A stretch of 64,000 bases of DNA from Ectopseudomonas composti (GCF_001567565.1 NZ_LSSW01000030.1:124001-188000), one strand, 5' to 3'; positions 31,179 through 39,470 are shown, numbered from the stretch's first letter. The notes: generated by a model from the sequence alone, not told the origin. Program-made: numbers and translations.

Positions 31179-31757
31179 ATGCTGCAACCCATGCAAAGCC
31201 AACGACTCGACGAACTACGCATCCGCCTGGAAGCGGCGGGCTGCGTGTTCGACTTCGTGGTGATGACGCTCGACCCGACGGCTACGCCCGGCGAGGCGGA
31301 ACACCGGCAGGCGTTGCAGTTGCTGTTCGAGGGCATTGAGGAACGCGCTCGCCTTGGCCGACTTGAGCTGATTGCACAAGACTCGCGCTTTGCTAAACAA
31401 CGCTGGCCCGACCTGACACCCGATTTTGCACAAGCACACCCAACGGCTCTCAACCCTATAGAGCTGCATGAGCTGGCCAGTGAGGATGGCTTGCTGTGTC
31501 GGAACTTTCGCGACCCGCCCTACGGCACACAGCTGCAAGTGACGGACTTTCGCGAGTGGCAAAAGACACTGCGGCTGTATCCCGACGAGGGGCTGCAAGT
31601 GTTCGACTGGGTCGGCAACGCGGATACCGAACCTCACCGCAGCACCTGGAGCAGCTACTTCGACGAAGGCAAGGAATGGTGGGGAGTCTGGTGCCTCACG
31701 CTGTACAACCCGCGACGAAATACCTTGTCGGCGCTGGCCGCCAGCGCAACAGATTGA
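31179..31757 (+). CDS. Unknown protein in the rtc operon
   Basis: A 192-residue acidic soluble protein (MLQPMQSQRLDELRIRLEAA...). It has no signal peptide or membrane helix. Notable segments are CVFDFVVMTLDPT, EDGLLCRNFRDPPYG and a Trp-rich STWSSYFDEGKEWWGVWCLTLYNP near the C-terminus. It lies 9 bases after rtcB and 15 before the nucleotidyltransferase gene, so it is co-transcribed with the RNA repair genes. I do not recognise the family. A role in recognising or handling damaged RNA is inference from the operon alone. Confidence 0.75.
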   Translation: MLQPMQSQRLDELRIRLEAAGCVFDFVVMTLDPTATPGEAEHRQALQLLFEGIEERARLGRLELIAQDSRFAKQRWPDLTPDFAQAHPTALNPIELHELASEDGLLCRNFRDPPYGTQLQVTDFREWQKTLRLYPDEGLQVFDWVGNADTEPHRSTWSSYFDEGKEWWGVWCLTLYNPRRNTLSALAASATD

Positions 31758-31772
31758 GCAAGGACCTCAAAC

Positions 31773-32561
31773 ATGGACATGCAACAACGCCACCCGCTCA
31801 GCGACGCCATGCGCGCACGGGTGCTGGAAGAACTTGAGCGCATAGAGCGCGAGCGCAACGTCAAGGTGCTGTATGCCTGCGAGTCGGGCAGCCGCGCCTG
31901 GGGCTTCGCCTCGCCCGACAGCGACTACGACGTACGCTTCGTCTACGTGGAAAAACCGGACTGGTTCGTCCAGGTCGACACACCACGCGACGTGATCGAG
32001 CGGCCGCTGGACGACGAGCTGGACGTCAGCGGCTGGGAGCTGCGCAAGACCCTTGGCCTGCTGCGCAAATCCAACCCGACGCTGCTGGAATGGCTCGACT
32101 CACCGTTGGTGTATCGCCAGGAAGACGACGCCACGGCGCGCCTGCGCGAACTGGCCGAGCTGTTCTACAGCCCGCCTGCGGCGCGTCATCACTACCTGTC
32201 GATGGCCAAGAAGAATTTTCGCGGCTACCTGCAAGACGAGACGGTGCGCTTCAAGAAGTACTTCTATGTGCTGCGCCCGCTGCTTGCCGTACGCTGGATC
32301 GACCAAGATCGCGGCCGCCCGCCGATGACCTTCGCCGACCTGCTGCAGACTGTGGACGACCGCGCCCTGCTGGCGGAAGTCGATGAGCTGCTGGCGCTCA
32401 AGCGCAGTGCTGACGAGTCGGCCTACGGCCCACGTCGTCCGGCCCTGCATGCGTTTATCGAAACGCAGCTGGAACAGACGGTAGCGAGCCTGCCACGCAC
32501 CCGAGCGGACGATAGCGTGCTCGACACCTACCTGCGTGAGACGGTTGAGCGATACGCCTGA
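31773..32561 (+). CDS. Pol-beta-superfamily nucleotidyltransferase associated with RNA repair (RlaP-like)
   Basis: A 262-residue nucleotidyltransferase. The catalytic motif is clear: CESGSRAWGFASPDSDYDVRF (GS...DxD, about 30-50), followed by helical parts with KKNFRGYL and RPLLAVRWI. This matches the YcgL/RlaP type, a predicted nucleotidyltransferase that recurs in bacterial Rtc operons. It may add nucleotides to RNA ends or act on RNA-derived nucleotides before ligation; neither is demonstrated here. It is embedded between rtcB and rtcA. Confidence 0.87.
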   Translation: MDMQQRHPLSDAMRARVLEELERIERERNVKVLYACESGSRAWGFASPDSDYDVRFVYVEKPDWFVQVDTPRDVIERPLDDELDVSGWELRKTLGLLRKSNPTLLEWLDSPLVYRQEDDATARLRELAELFYSPPAARHHYLSMAKKNFRGYLQDETVRFKKYFYVLRPLLAVRWIDQDRGRPPMTFADLLQTVDDRALLAEVDELLALKRSADESAYGPRRPALHAFIETQLEQTVASLPRTRADDSVLDTYLRETVERYA

Positions 32562-32563
32562 AT

Positions 32564-32594
32564 GAACATGCCCTCGCGCCGCAAGGGCATGTTC
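32564..32594 (+). other. 11-bp hairpin between the nucleotidyltransferase gene and rtcA
   Basis: GAACATGCCCT (32564-32574) and AGGGCATGTTC (32584-32594) are perfect inverted repeats just after the stop codon. No T-run follows, so it is probably a stabilising or partial-termination structure setting rtcA below the upstream genes. Confidence 0.7.
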
Positions 32595-32614
32595 AGCGAA
32601 CACAAGGACACAAC

Positions 32615-33637
32615 ATGAACACGGACTTCCTCGAACTGGACGGCGCCATCGGTGGCGGCCAGATTCTGCGCAGCGCGCTGAGCCTGTCGATGCTTACCGG
32701 CCAGCCGTTTCGCATCCACAACATCCGCGCCAAGCGCAGCCGGCCGGGCTTGCTGCGCCAGCATCTGACCGCAGTGACTGCCGCCGCGCAGATCAGCTCG
32801 GCCAACACCTGCGGTGTCGAGCTTGGCTCACAGAGCCTGAGTTTCGTACCGGGGCCGATTCGCGGCGGCGATTACCGCTTCGCCATCGGCACCGCCGGCA
32901 GCTGCAGCCTGGTGCTGCAGACGCTGCTGCCCGCCTTGCTGCAGGCCGACACTCCGAGTCGCATCCATCTAAGCGGCGGTACGCACAACCCGCTGGCGCC
33001 GCCGTTCGAGTTTCTCGCGCACAGCTGGCTGCCGTTGTTGCAGCGCATGGGCGCCCAGGTCGAGCTGCAGTTGCTGCGCCACGGTTTCGTGCCGGCCGGC
33101 GGTGGTGAAGTGACCCTGCAGATAACCCCTGGCACCCTGCAGCCGCTGCACCTGAGCGGCCCCGGCGAGCGCCTCGGCCAGCAGGCTCGGGCACTGCTGG
33201 CCGACGTGCCGGGGCATGTAGCCGAACGCGAACTGGCTCGGGTCAGCAAGCGCCTGAAATGGCCGGACGAAGACCTCAAGGGTGTATGGCTGGATCGGGA
33301 CATCGGCCCCGGCAACATATTGCTGCTGGAGGTCACCTGCAGCGATGTCACCGCCGTATTCAGCAGCGTTGGGCAAACCAGCGTGCGCGCCGAACAGGTA
33401 GCCGACCAGGCCATCGAACAGGCGCGCACCTGGCTCGGCAGCGGCGCTGCTGTCGAGGAGCACCTGGCAGACCAACTGCTGCTGCCGCTGGCCATGGCCG
33501 GTGCAGGCAGTTTCACCACACCGCACATCAGCGAGCACTTGAGCAGCAACATAGAGGTCATCCGACACTTCATGGATATCGACATCCAGTGCGACAAATC
33601 GAACGGTAACGTTCTGGTGCGCGCGCTGCGACGCTGA
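32615..33637 (+). CDS. rtcA: RNA 3'-terminal phosphate cyclase RtcA
   Basis: A 340-residue ATP-dependent enzyme that converts RNA 3'-phosphates to 2',3'-cyclic phosphates, preparing ends for RtcB or protecting them. It starts with the family signature LDGAIGGGQILRSALSLS. The adenylated histidine is likely H308 in PHISEHLSSN, close to E. coli H309 in a protein of near-equal length. It is the last gene of the RtcR-controlled operon. Nothing looks truncated. Confidence 0.95.
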   Translation: MNTDFLELDGAIGGGQILRSALSLSMLTGQPFRIHNIRAKRSRPGLLRQHLTAVTAAAQISSANTCGVELGSQSLSFVPGPIRGGDYRFAIGTAGSCSLVLQTLLPALLQADTPSRIHLSGGTHNPLAPPFEFLAHSWLPLLQRMGAQVELQLLRHGFVPAGGGEVTLQITPGTLQPLHLSGPGERLGQQARALLADVPGHVAERELARVSKRLKWPDEDLKGVWLDRDIGPGNILLLEVTCSDVTAVFSSVGQTSVRAEQVADQAIEQARTWLGSGAAVEEHLADQLLLPLAMAGAGSFTTPHISEHLSSNIEVIRHFMDIDIQCDKSNGNVLVRALRR

Positions 33638-33715
33638 CGGGTTTCGCCGATAACCGGCCACTGACTCAAGCTCTCCTATACTGCAACTCCCAACACCCGT
33701 TTCAGGAGAGTCACC

Positions 33716-33961
33716 ATGCGTCGCACGCTCATGTTTCTCGCCGCTGCCCTGATCAGCCTGCCGCTATGGGCCATGCACTGCCCGCAGGACATGGCCAAGA
33801 TCGATGCGCTGCTGCAAAGCGATCCACCGTCCGATCCCGAGGTGCTGGCCAAGGTCAAGGAGCTGCGCGCCGAGGGAGAAACACTGCACAAGGCAGGCGA
33901 TCACGCAGAGTCGGTCAAGGTCCTCGGCGAAGCGCTGGATCTGCTGTCAGCCAGCGAGTAA
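33716..33961 (+). CDS. Small exported helical protein
   Basis: An 81-residue protein with a signal peptide (MRRTLMFLAAALISLPLWA, cleaved before MHCPQ) and a mature part of about 62 residues. The mature part is predicted helical and acidic, with one Cys. The segment VLAKVKELRAEGETLHKAGDHAESVKVLGEAL resembles a single TPR-like helix pair. An AGGAGAG ribosome site precedes the ATG and TATACT (33676-33681) may be its -10 box. Function unknown. It ends 4 bases from the convergent kinase gene. Confidence 0.8.
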   Translation: MRRTLMFLAAALISLPLWAMHCPQDMAKIDALLQSDPPSDPEVLAKVKELRAEGETLHKAGDHAESVKVLGEALDLLSASE

Positions 33962-33965
33962 GCCT

Positions 33966-36881
33966 TCAGAAGCCGCTATAGAGCAGACCCAACGCCACCT
34001 GCCTGACCTCCTGTAGATCCACCGGCTTGCTCAGGCAGGCCGACGCCCCGCGAGCCTTGGCATCCTCGAACAGACGGGCGTCGGCCACTGCACTGATCAC
34101 CATCACCGGCACATCACGTAGCCGTGGCTCGGCACGCATGGCATCGAGCACTTCCAGCCCGTTGCCATCGGGCAGGTCGATGTCCAGCAGCACCAGCGCC
34201 GGCTCGCTGCCCTGCAGTTCAGCCAGCGCACGCTGGCAGGAACCCACGCCTCTGACCTCGGCAAATTCACGCAACGATGCCTGGAGAATCCTCAGGCAAG
34301 CTGGGTGATCCTCCACGCACAGCACCTGCACCAGACTCTGCACACTCTGCGCGGGGGCGTCGTCAGCCTCGCCGTACGGGCCTTCAGGGCTCGCCGCACT
34401 GGGAATGTCGAGCCAGAAGCGGCTGCCTACCCCGGCTTCGCTGCGCACACCGATCTCGCCATCCATCAGCGTGGCCAACTCCCGGCACAACACCAGCCCG
34501 ATGCCGGTCCCCGGAATATTCGAGCTCTCCCGCCCGAGACGCTGGAATGGCTGGAACAACTGCGCCTGCTGCTCACTGGACAATCCAGGTCCAGTGTCGT
34601 CGACCCACAGTCGCATGCAGTCGGCGCGCACCTCGTAGCCCATGCGGATCATTCCGCGCAGGCTGTTGTACTTGATCGCGTTGGACAACAGGTTGAGCAG
34701 TATCTGCCTTACCCGCCGCGGATCGCCCTGCACGAACAAGGGAGGATCGGCTGCCTCCATCACCTGCAGCTGCAGCTGTTTCTGCTGCACTTCGGGCTGC
34801 ACCAGCTCGGCACAGCCCTTGAGCAGGCTGCCAATCTCGATCGGCTGCAACTGCAACTGCTGTCGCCGGCTCTCGATGCTCGACAGGTCGAGGATGTCAT
34901 CCACCAGCGAAGTCAGATGGCGACTGGCACTGACGATCTCACGCGAGTAATCGGCCTCCAGTTTGGCGTCCTGCTTGTCCTGCACCTCCATCTCGATCAA
35001 CTGGGCAAAGCCGTGAATGGCATTGAGCGGGGTACGCAGTTCATGACTCATGCTCGACAGGAAGCGACTCTTGGCCTGACTGGCAGCGAGCGCCTGCAGG
35101 CTGGCGTGACGCAGCTCCTCCTCGACTTGCTTGAGCCGGGTAATGTCGACGTGCGTACCGGCGATGCGCAGCGGCCAGCCGTTCTCATTACGCGACAGGA
35201 CCTTGCCTCGACTGAGCAGCCAGAGGTACTCGCCACGGCAATCGAGATAGCGATACTCGGCGTCAAAGTAATCTTCGCCATTGTCCGCGAACAGCTTGCG
35301 CAGATGACGCAGGCGCTCCAGGTCGTCCGGATGTACACGCTGATTGAACTCGCTCAACGTCAGCAGCGATGCGCCCAATCCGAAGCGCCGCACAAAGCGC
35401 TCGCTGAGCTCGATGGTCAGCGAGCTGGTATCGATCTGCCAGAGGCTTTCGGTTGTGCTCTCCAGTACCAGTTGCAGGATGCTCTGCGCTTCCTGCCGCT
35501 CACGTTCGCTGGCCTTGAGCTGTTTGCCAGCCTGTTGCACGGCATCGGCCAAGCGGCTGACCTCGGCGATATGGCTGTCCGGTGCCGCTGGCAGATACTT
35601 GCCCTGTCCAAGGCTGGCGGCCATGTCGACGATGCCATTGATGGGGCCCGCCAGTTGCTCGCTGAGGTTGCGCGAGCGCAGCCACATCAGGGCAAAAAAC
35701 AGCAGGTAGAAGCCGCCCAGGCCGGCAATCAGCAGATAACCGATCTGCATGTAGCGCTCGGCCAACTGGTTGGTGTCCTGAAATATCTGCTGCTCATCCA
35801 CCACCAGCAACAGACGCCAGCCGGTCTGCGGAACCTCGCTCCAGGCCACCAGTTGCTTGCGACCGCCAAGCAGCACCTCCTGCACACTGCCATCACCTGA
35901 GTTCATCGCCTGCAGCAACGACGCCATGCCCTCGCGCGTGGCCAGGTTGAAATCCTCGGGCTTGAGCACCTCGCGGCGCACGGCTTCATCGTAGGAATAC
36001 TGAGTCAACTCACGCAGGCCGAAGTCCCGCTCACCGGCCTTCGGCAGCGCCATGATGTTGTGGTCATGGCTGACCAGCATCGCATAGCCCTGCCAGGGCA
36101 CGTCGAGGTCCCCGATCTCCCCCAGAATCTGACCGACCGTCACGTCGAGACCGACCACACCTTCGAGAAAATCATCCCGATAGACCGGAGCGATTGCCGA
36201 CATCATCCAGCCCAGCCCGGCGGGGTCGAGATACACCTCGGTCCACATTACCTTGCGTTGCGGGTTGTGCTTGGCGTCGGCGAGGTAATAGAAGTTGTAG
36301 TCGGGTATCACCATGTCATGGGGATACTGCGCAGGCGTATCGAACCAGGGGTAAATGCGGTTGTAGCTGTCCCAGGTATTGAAATACAGGGCAGCGACCA
36401 ACGGGTTGGCCTGCTGAATCGAACGCATCAAGGGATCGAGCTGCGACAGGCGCATCACCTTGTCGTGATCCTGTTGCGCCAAGGGTGTGCTGTTGGCGTA
36501 GAACGACGCCGCGCGCCCATCATCGCTGCGGGTATAGAAAACGCCGCTGTCGGTCACGGCATGGCGCTGACGCTCAAGGCCGTCAGCCTGGAAACGGCTA
36601 TCGAACAAAGCCTTGTGGGTGGCATCACGATACACCTGCACCAGCGACTCGATTGAGCGCAGGCGACCGTCGATCACCTGACTTTCACGTAAAGCGGCAC
36701 TGGCCAGATCCTGGACTGCCGTCTCCTGCAGATGGCCGATCTGCGCATCGCGGATCGCCTGATTGCTCAGCAGGTAAACCGTAATCAGCACCGACTCCAC
36801 CAGAATCAGCGGGATGAGCGCACTTTGCACAAACGCGCGCCAGATCCACTGACGTAGAGGGTAGCGGCTACAACTCGGCAT
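33966..36881 (-). CDS. Hybrid sensor histidine kinase, paralogue of the 12-kb kinase
   Basis: A 971-residue inner-membrane kinase. Order: membrane helix (about 13-33), periplasmic Cache-like sensor, second membrane helix, coiled coil, a PAS domain (LESTTESLWQIDTSS...GTHVDITRLKQ), HisKA (SMSHELRTPLNAIHGF), HATPase (GTGIGLVL), and an intact receiver (CVEDH, LLDIDLPDGNG, LSKPVD). The sensor shares long near-identical runs with 12266-14755, for example DSYNRIYPWFDTPAQYPHDM, so both probably sense the same class of ligand. The ATG at 36881 has AAGGA upstream. No output partner gene is adjacent. Confidence 0.93.
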   Translation of the reverse strand: MPSCSRYPLRQWIWRAFVQSALIPLILVESVLITVYLLSNQAIRDAQIGHLQETAVQDLASAALRESQVIDGRLRSIESLVQVYRDATHKALFDSRFQADGLERQRHAVTDSGVFYTRSDDGRAASFYANSTPLAQQDHDKVMRLSQLDPLMRSIQQANPLVAALYFNTWDSYNRIYPWFDTPAQYPHDMVIPDYNFYYLADAKHNPQRKVMWTEVYLDPAGLGWMMSAIAPVYRDDFLEGVVGLDVTVGQILGEIGDLDVPWQGYAMLVSHDHNIMALPKAGERDFGLRELTQYSYDEAVRREVLKPEDFNLATREGMASLLQAMNSGDGSVQEVLLGGRKQLVAWSEVPQTGWRLLLVVDEQQIFQDTNQLAERYMQIGYLLIAGLGGFYLLFFALMWLRSRNLSEQLAGPINGIVDMAASLGQGKYLPAAPDSHIAEVSRLADAVQQAGKQLKASERERQEAQSILQLVLESTTESLWQIDTSSLTIELSERFVRRFGLGASLLTLSEFNQRVHPDDLERLRHLRKLFADNGEDYFDAEYRYLDCRGEYLWLLSRGKVLSRNENGWPLRIAGTHVDITRLKQVEEELRHASLQALAASQAKSRFLSSMSHELRTPLNAIHGFAQLIEMEVQDKQDAKLEADYSREIVSASRHLTSLVDDILDLSSIESRRQQLQLQPIEIGSLLKGCAELVQPEVQQKQLQLQVMEAADPPLFVQGDPRRVRQILLNLLSNAIKYNSLRGMIRMGYEVRADCMRLWVDDTGPGLSSEQQAQLFQPFQRLGRESSNIPGTGIGLVLCRELATLMDGEIGVRSEAGVGSRFWLDIPSAASPEGPYGEADDAPAQSVQSLVQVLCVEDHPACLRILQASLREFAEVRGVGSCQRALAELQGSEPALVLLDIDLPDGNGLEVLDAMRAEPRLRDVPVMVISAVADARLFEDAKARGASACLSKPVDLQEVRQVALGLLYSGF

Positions 36882-37008
36882 TACGGTTCCTTGCAGAGGG
36901 CGCAGGCAGATGCGAGCCGTCATCATAGCGTCCCGAGAGGGAATCCGCAGTCGACGCTGAGGAACCTTTGCCGTACACTCTGCGTCCTATCTGTAACCAC
37001 GCAGTTTT

Positions 37009-37400
37009 GGGGCCGATTAGGATTCGACGCCGGTAGCGAAGCTCGAGGTGCATGCCGACTTGGTAACAGAAGTCGTAAATAAACTGTTGCAACTTTCTAT
37101 AGTTGCCAATGACGAAAACTACGAGGGCTACGCTCTCGCTGCGTAAGCGGCGCGACTAGTCCTTCTGGTAGCTTCGGCTCCAGCGATCACTAGGGGATGC
37201 CTGTAAACCTGAAGTGATTGTCATGCAGAACAGGATCGCCGCGTAGTACGTTGTGGACGAAGTGGCTAAAACTTACACAACTCGCCCAATGCACCCTGCC
37301 CGTCGGGCGGCTGAGGGTTAACTCAATAGACACGGCTAAGCATGTAGTACCGACAGTGGAGAACTGGCGGACGGGGGTTCAAATCCCCCCGGCTCCACCA
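37009..37400 (+). ncRNA. ssrA: tmRNA (ssrA)
   Basis: The 5' end GGGGCCGATTAGGATTCGACG and 3' end GGTTCAAATCC...GGCTCCACCA are the two halves of the tRNA-Ala-like domain, and the CCA is encoded. The internal reading frame (37105-37146, GCC to TAA) encodes the tag ANDENYEGYALAA. tmRNA with SmpB rescues stalled ribosomes and marks the nascent chain for ClpXP. At 13 residues the tag is longer than the 10-residue ANDDNYALAA of P. aeruginosa. The 3' end borders a decayed island, as is common for this integration site. Confidence 0.97.
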
Positions 37401-37403
37401 AAT

Positions 37404-37444
37404 AAACCCCTGATTTTCCTAGAGAAAGTCAGGGGTTTTTCTTT
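37404..37444 (+). terminator. Terminator of ssrA
   Basis: AAACCCCTGA (37404-37413) pairs with TCAGGGGTTT (37429-37438), followed by TTCTTT. It begins 4 bases after the CCA end. Confidence 0.85.
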
Positions 37445-37469
37445 GGGGTGTCGAAAAAGTGTCGAAGCG

Positions 37470-37802
37470 TTAAGCCTGCTGGAGAAGATCGCTTTCGATG
37501 TCTGAAAAGTTACTGATCTTCACCGAACCATCGGGAAACCGGGCAATGACATCCAACTGACCACCCATGGCTTCGATGTGGCTACGCAAAGTGGAAATGT
37601 ACATGTCAGTACGCTTTTCCATCTTGGCAATGGATGGTTGCTGTACATGCAGCACCTCAGCCAGCACCTTCTGTGACAACCCACGAGCCTGGCGCAGCTC
37701 ATGAAGCGGCATCTCTGCAAGCAACTCCTGGGCTTTGGCCTCTACCCTGGCCTGAGCCTCAGGCGCCATTTTTGCGCGCAGCTCTGCAAATTTCTTAGCC
37801 AT
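37470..37802 (-). CDS. higA: XRE-family antitoxin (HigA type)
   Basis: A 110-residue antitoxin. A basic/helical N-terminus is followed by a helix-turn-helix (ELRQARGLSQKVLAEVLHVQQPSIAKMEKRT, about 54-84) and a short C-terminal strand region. It neutralises the toxin encoded just upstream and should repress the pair. It overlaps the toxin gene by 8 bases, which couples translation. The pair occupies the remnant of an island inserted at the ssrA 3' end. Confidence 0.88.
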   Translation of the reverse strand: MAKKFAELRAKMAPEAQARVEAKAQELLAEMPLHELRQARGLSQKVLAEVLHVQQPSIAKMEKRTDMYISTLRSHIEAMGGQLDVIARFPDGSVKISNFSDIESDLLQQA

Positions 37803-38160
37803 CTATCAAGCCCTCCTTTCGAAGCTGTTCCAGATGTTCGTCATACAGTCGATCAGACAGCGGAACGTTAATGTCATACCAACGATCATCACCAGTCTTG
37901 TCGCCACCAATCAGCAAAATAGCCGAGCGCCTGGGATCGAACGCATACAGGGTTCTGTATGGCCGGCCTTCGTGCTGCGTCCTCAGCTCGCGCATATGGC
38001 TGTGACGAGAGCCGTTGATTCCGCTGCTGTGTGGAAAGCCGAGTGACGGGCCTCGCTCCTCCAGAAGCTGGACTGACACCGCAACGGACTCCTGCTCCTC
38101 AGCAGACAAGCTTTCCCACCACTCACCGAATTCGTCGGTGTATTCAATATCCCAAGTCAT
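37795..38160 (-). CDS. higB: RelE/HigB-type toxin (phage Gp49-like)
   Basis: A 121-residue toxin. The conserved block HMRELRTQHEGRPYRTLYAFDPRRSAILLIGGDKTGDDRW (about 70-108) is diagnostic of the Gp49-like HigB family, ribosome-dependent mRNA endonucleases. The toxin precedes the antitoxin, as in HigBA and opposite to RelBE. The only good promoter puts transcription at or next to the ATG, so the mRNA may be leaderless. Confidence 0.88.
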   Translation of the reverse strand: MTWDIEYTDEFGEWWESLSAEEQESVAVSVQLLEERGPSLGFPHSSGINGSRHSHMRELRTQHEGRPYRTLYAFDPRRSAILLIGGDKTGDDRWYDINVPLSDRLYDEHLEQLRKEGLIDG

Positions 38161-38166
38161 GGCGGA

Positions 38167-38203
38167 AATATAACCCTGAAGGAATATTCCATCAATGGAA
38201 TAT
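38167..38203 (-). promoter_or_regulatory. higBA promoter and operator palindrome
   Basis: On the minus strand TTGATG (38195-38190), a 17-base spacer and TATATT (38172-38167) form a good sigma-70 promoter. A perfect 9-bp inverted repeat, ATATTCCAT and ATGGAATAT with 2 bases between (38184-38203), covers the -35 box and is the probable HigA operator. The -10 box ends 6 bases before the toxin ATG. Confidence 0.75.
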
Positions 38204-38208
38204 CTGAA

Positions 38209-38489
38209 TCATAGAGACCAGAGCGGGCCAAAGCGTACCGCATCCTGTAGATGATCCGGCGCCAAGTGCACATAGCGCATGATCATCGCCAGGCTCGAAT
38301 GACCCAGGATTATCTGTAGCGTGAGGATGTTCCCGCCCTTCTGCATGAAGTGGCTGGCGAAGGTGTAGCGCAGTGCTTGGCTGGCCTGCCCTCTCGGCAG
38401 CTCGATGCCAGATGGGTTGAGCGCTCGGCGGAACCAAGTGATAGGCCCGGTCGGGCTGGAGGCGGCTGATGCTCGCGATTCCAGTCCCT
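38209..38489 (-). pseudogene. C-terminal fragment of a tyrosine recombinase (phage or island integrase)
   Basis: The frame reading GPITWFRRALNPSGIELPRG, then QASQALRYTFASHFMQKGGN, ILTLQIILGHSSLAMIMRY and VHLAPDHL before a stop at 38209 is the C-terminal third of a phage-type integrase. The usual H-x-x-R box reads QALR, so the first His is lost, while the GHSS histidine and MRY tyrosine remain. The frame is closed by TAG near 38490 and no N-terminal part exists. It is a dead remnant of the element that used ssrA as its site. Confidence 0.85.
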
Positions 38490-38522
38490 AATCAGCATGC
38501 CCGCGACCCTGCCAACAAAGCC

Positions 38523-39470
38523 CTACGCGCGCTCAGCGGAGGCGCCCAGTGCAAACGCCCTGACATTGGCGAAGGCCTCGCCGAAGTAGGCTTCGTAGCT
38601 GTGCTTCTCGACATAGCCCAGGTGCGGGGTGCAGAGGATACGCGGATGGGTCAGCAGCGGATGATCGGCCTGCAGGATCGGTTCCTGCTCGAACACGTCC
38701 AGCGCTGCCTGGCCAGGACGGCCGCGGTTCAATGCATCGAGTAGTGCCCCCGGCGCGATCAGTTCCGCGCGACTGCTATTGACCAGCAGTGCGTCGGGCT
38801 TCATGCGCGCCAGATCGTCGGCGCCCACGCAATGCCGTGTGGCCTCTACCAGGCGCAGGTGCAGGGTGAGGATATCGGCTTGCTCGAAGAAGGCCTCGCG
38901 TGTCGCCGCTGCCTCATATCCGTCGGCCACGGCCGCCTGGCGCGACGACTCGCTGCCCCACACCAGTACCTGCATGTCGAAGGCCCGCGCATAACGCGCC
39001 AGGCGCTGGCCGATCTTGCCGTAGCCCCATATGCCCAGCGTCTGGCCATAGAGACGCTGGCCCAGGTTGACCTGCCAGTGCCCGGCATACAGACCGTTCA
39101 TGGCCTCGCGCAACTGCCGCCGGGCATTGAGGATCAGTGCCCAGGTCAGCTCGGCTGCTGCGATGGGCGAGCCGGTACCTTCGGCAACCGTTACGCCGCG
39201 TTCGCGACAGGCGTCCAGATCGAGGTGCGGGCCGGCTCGCCCGGTCTGGCTGATCAGTTTCAGGTGGGGCAAGCGCGCCAGCAGCGCGGCATCGATACGT
39301 GCGCGTTCGCGAGTGAGCACCAGCGCTTCAGCATCGGCGAAGCGCTCGGCCAGCACATCCGGATCGCTGACAGGATCGTGATACAGGCGAACATCGAAAC
39401 CATCCAGCAGGCTGAAACAATCGAGCGTTTGCACGACCCGCTGATAGTCATCCGGTATCACGATACGCAT
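38523..39470 (-). CDS. D-isomer-specific 2-hydroxyacid dehydrogenase family protein
   Basis: A 315-residue NAD(P)-dependent dehydrogenase. The nucleotide-binding motif is GIWGYGKIGQRLARYARAF (about 144-162). Catalytic elements follow: R in VNSSRAELI, E in FEQEP and H in TPHLGYVEK. It probably reduces a 2-keto acid or oxidises a D-2-hydroxy acid. It is the last gene of the second tct operon, 14 bases after tctA, so it likely acts on the imported carboxylate or a product of it. Confidence 0.88.
   Translation of the reverse strand: MRIVIPDDYQRVVQTLDCFSLLDGFDVRLYHDPVSDPDVLAERFADAEALVLTRERARIDAALLARLPHLKLISQTGRAGPHLDLDACRERGVTVAEGTGSPIAAAELTWALILNARRQLREAMNGLYAGHWQVNLGQRLYGQTLGIWGYGKIGQRLARYARAFDMQVLVWGSESSRQAAVADGYEAAATREAFFEQADILTLHLRLVEATRHCVGADDLARMKPDALLVNSSRAELIAPGALLDALNRGRPGQAALDVFEQEPILQADHPLLTHPRILCTPHLGYVEKHSYEAYFGEAFANVRAFALGASAERA

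Noticed and set aside
38192..38437. 81-codon minus-strand frame (MVPPSAQPIW...) over the integrase remnant
   Set aside because: The neighbouring frame encodes recognisable integrase sequence to the same region; this frame is a shadow.
37401..38522. Direct repeat (att site) of the ssrA 3' end bounding the island remnant
   Set aside because: I looked for a second copy of the GGTTCAAATCC...CTCCACCA end downstream and found none in the window; the right end is probably deleted.
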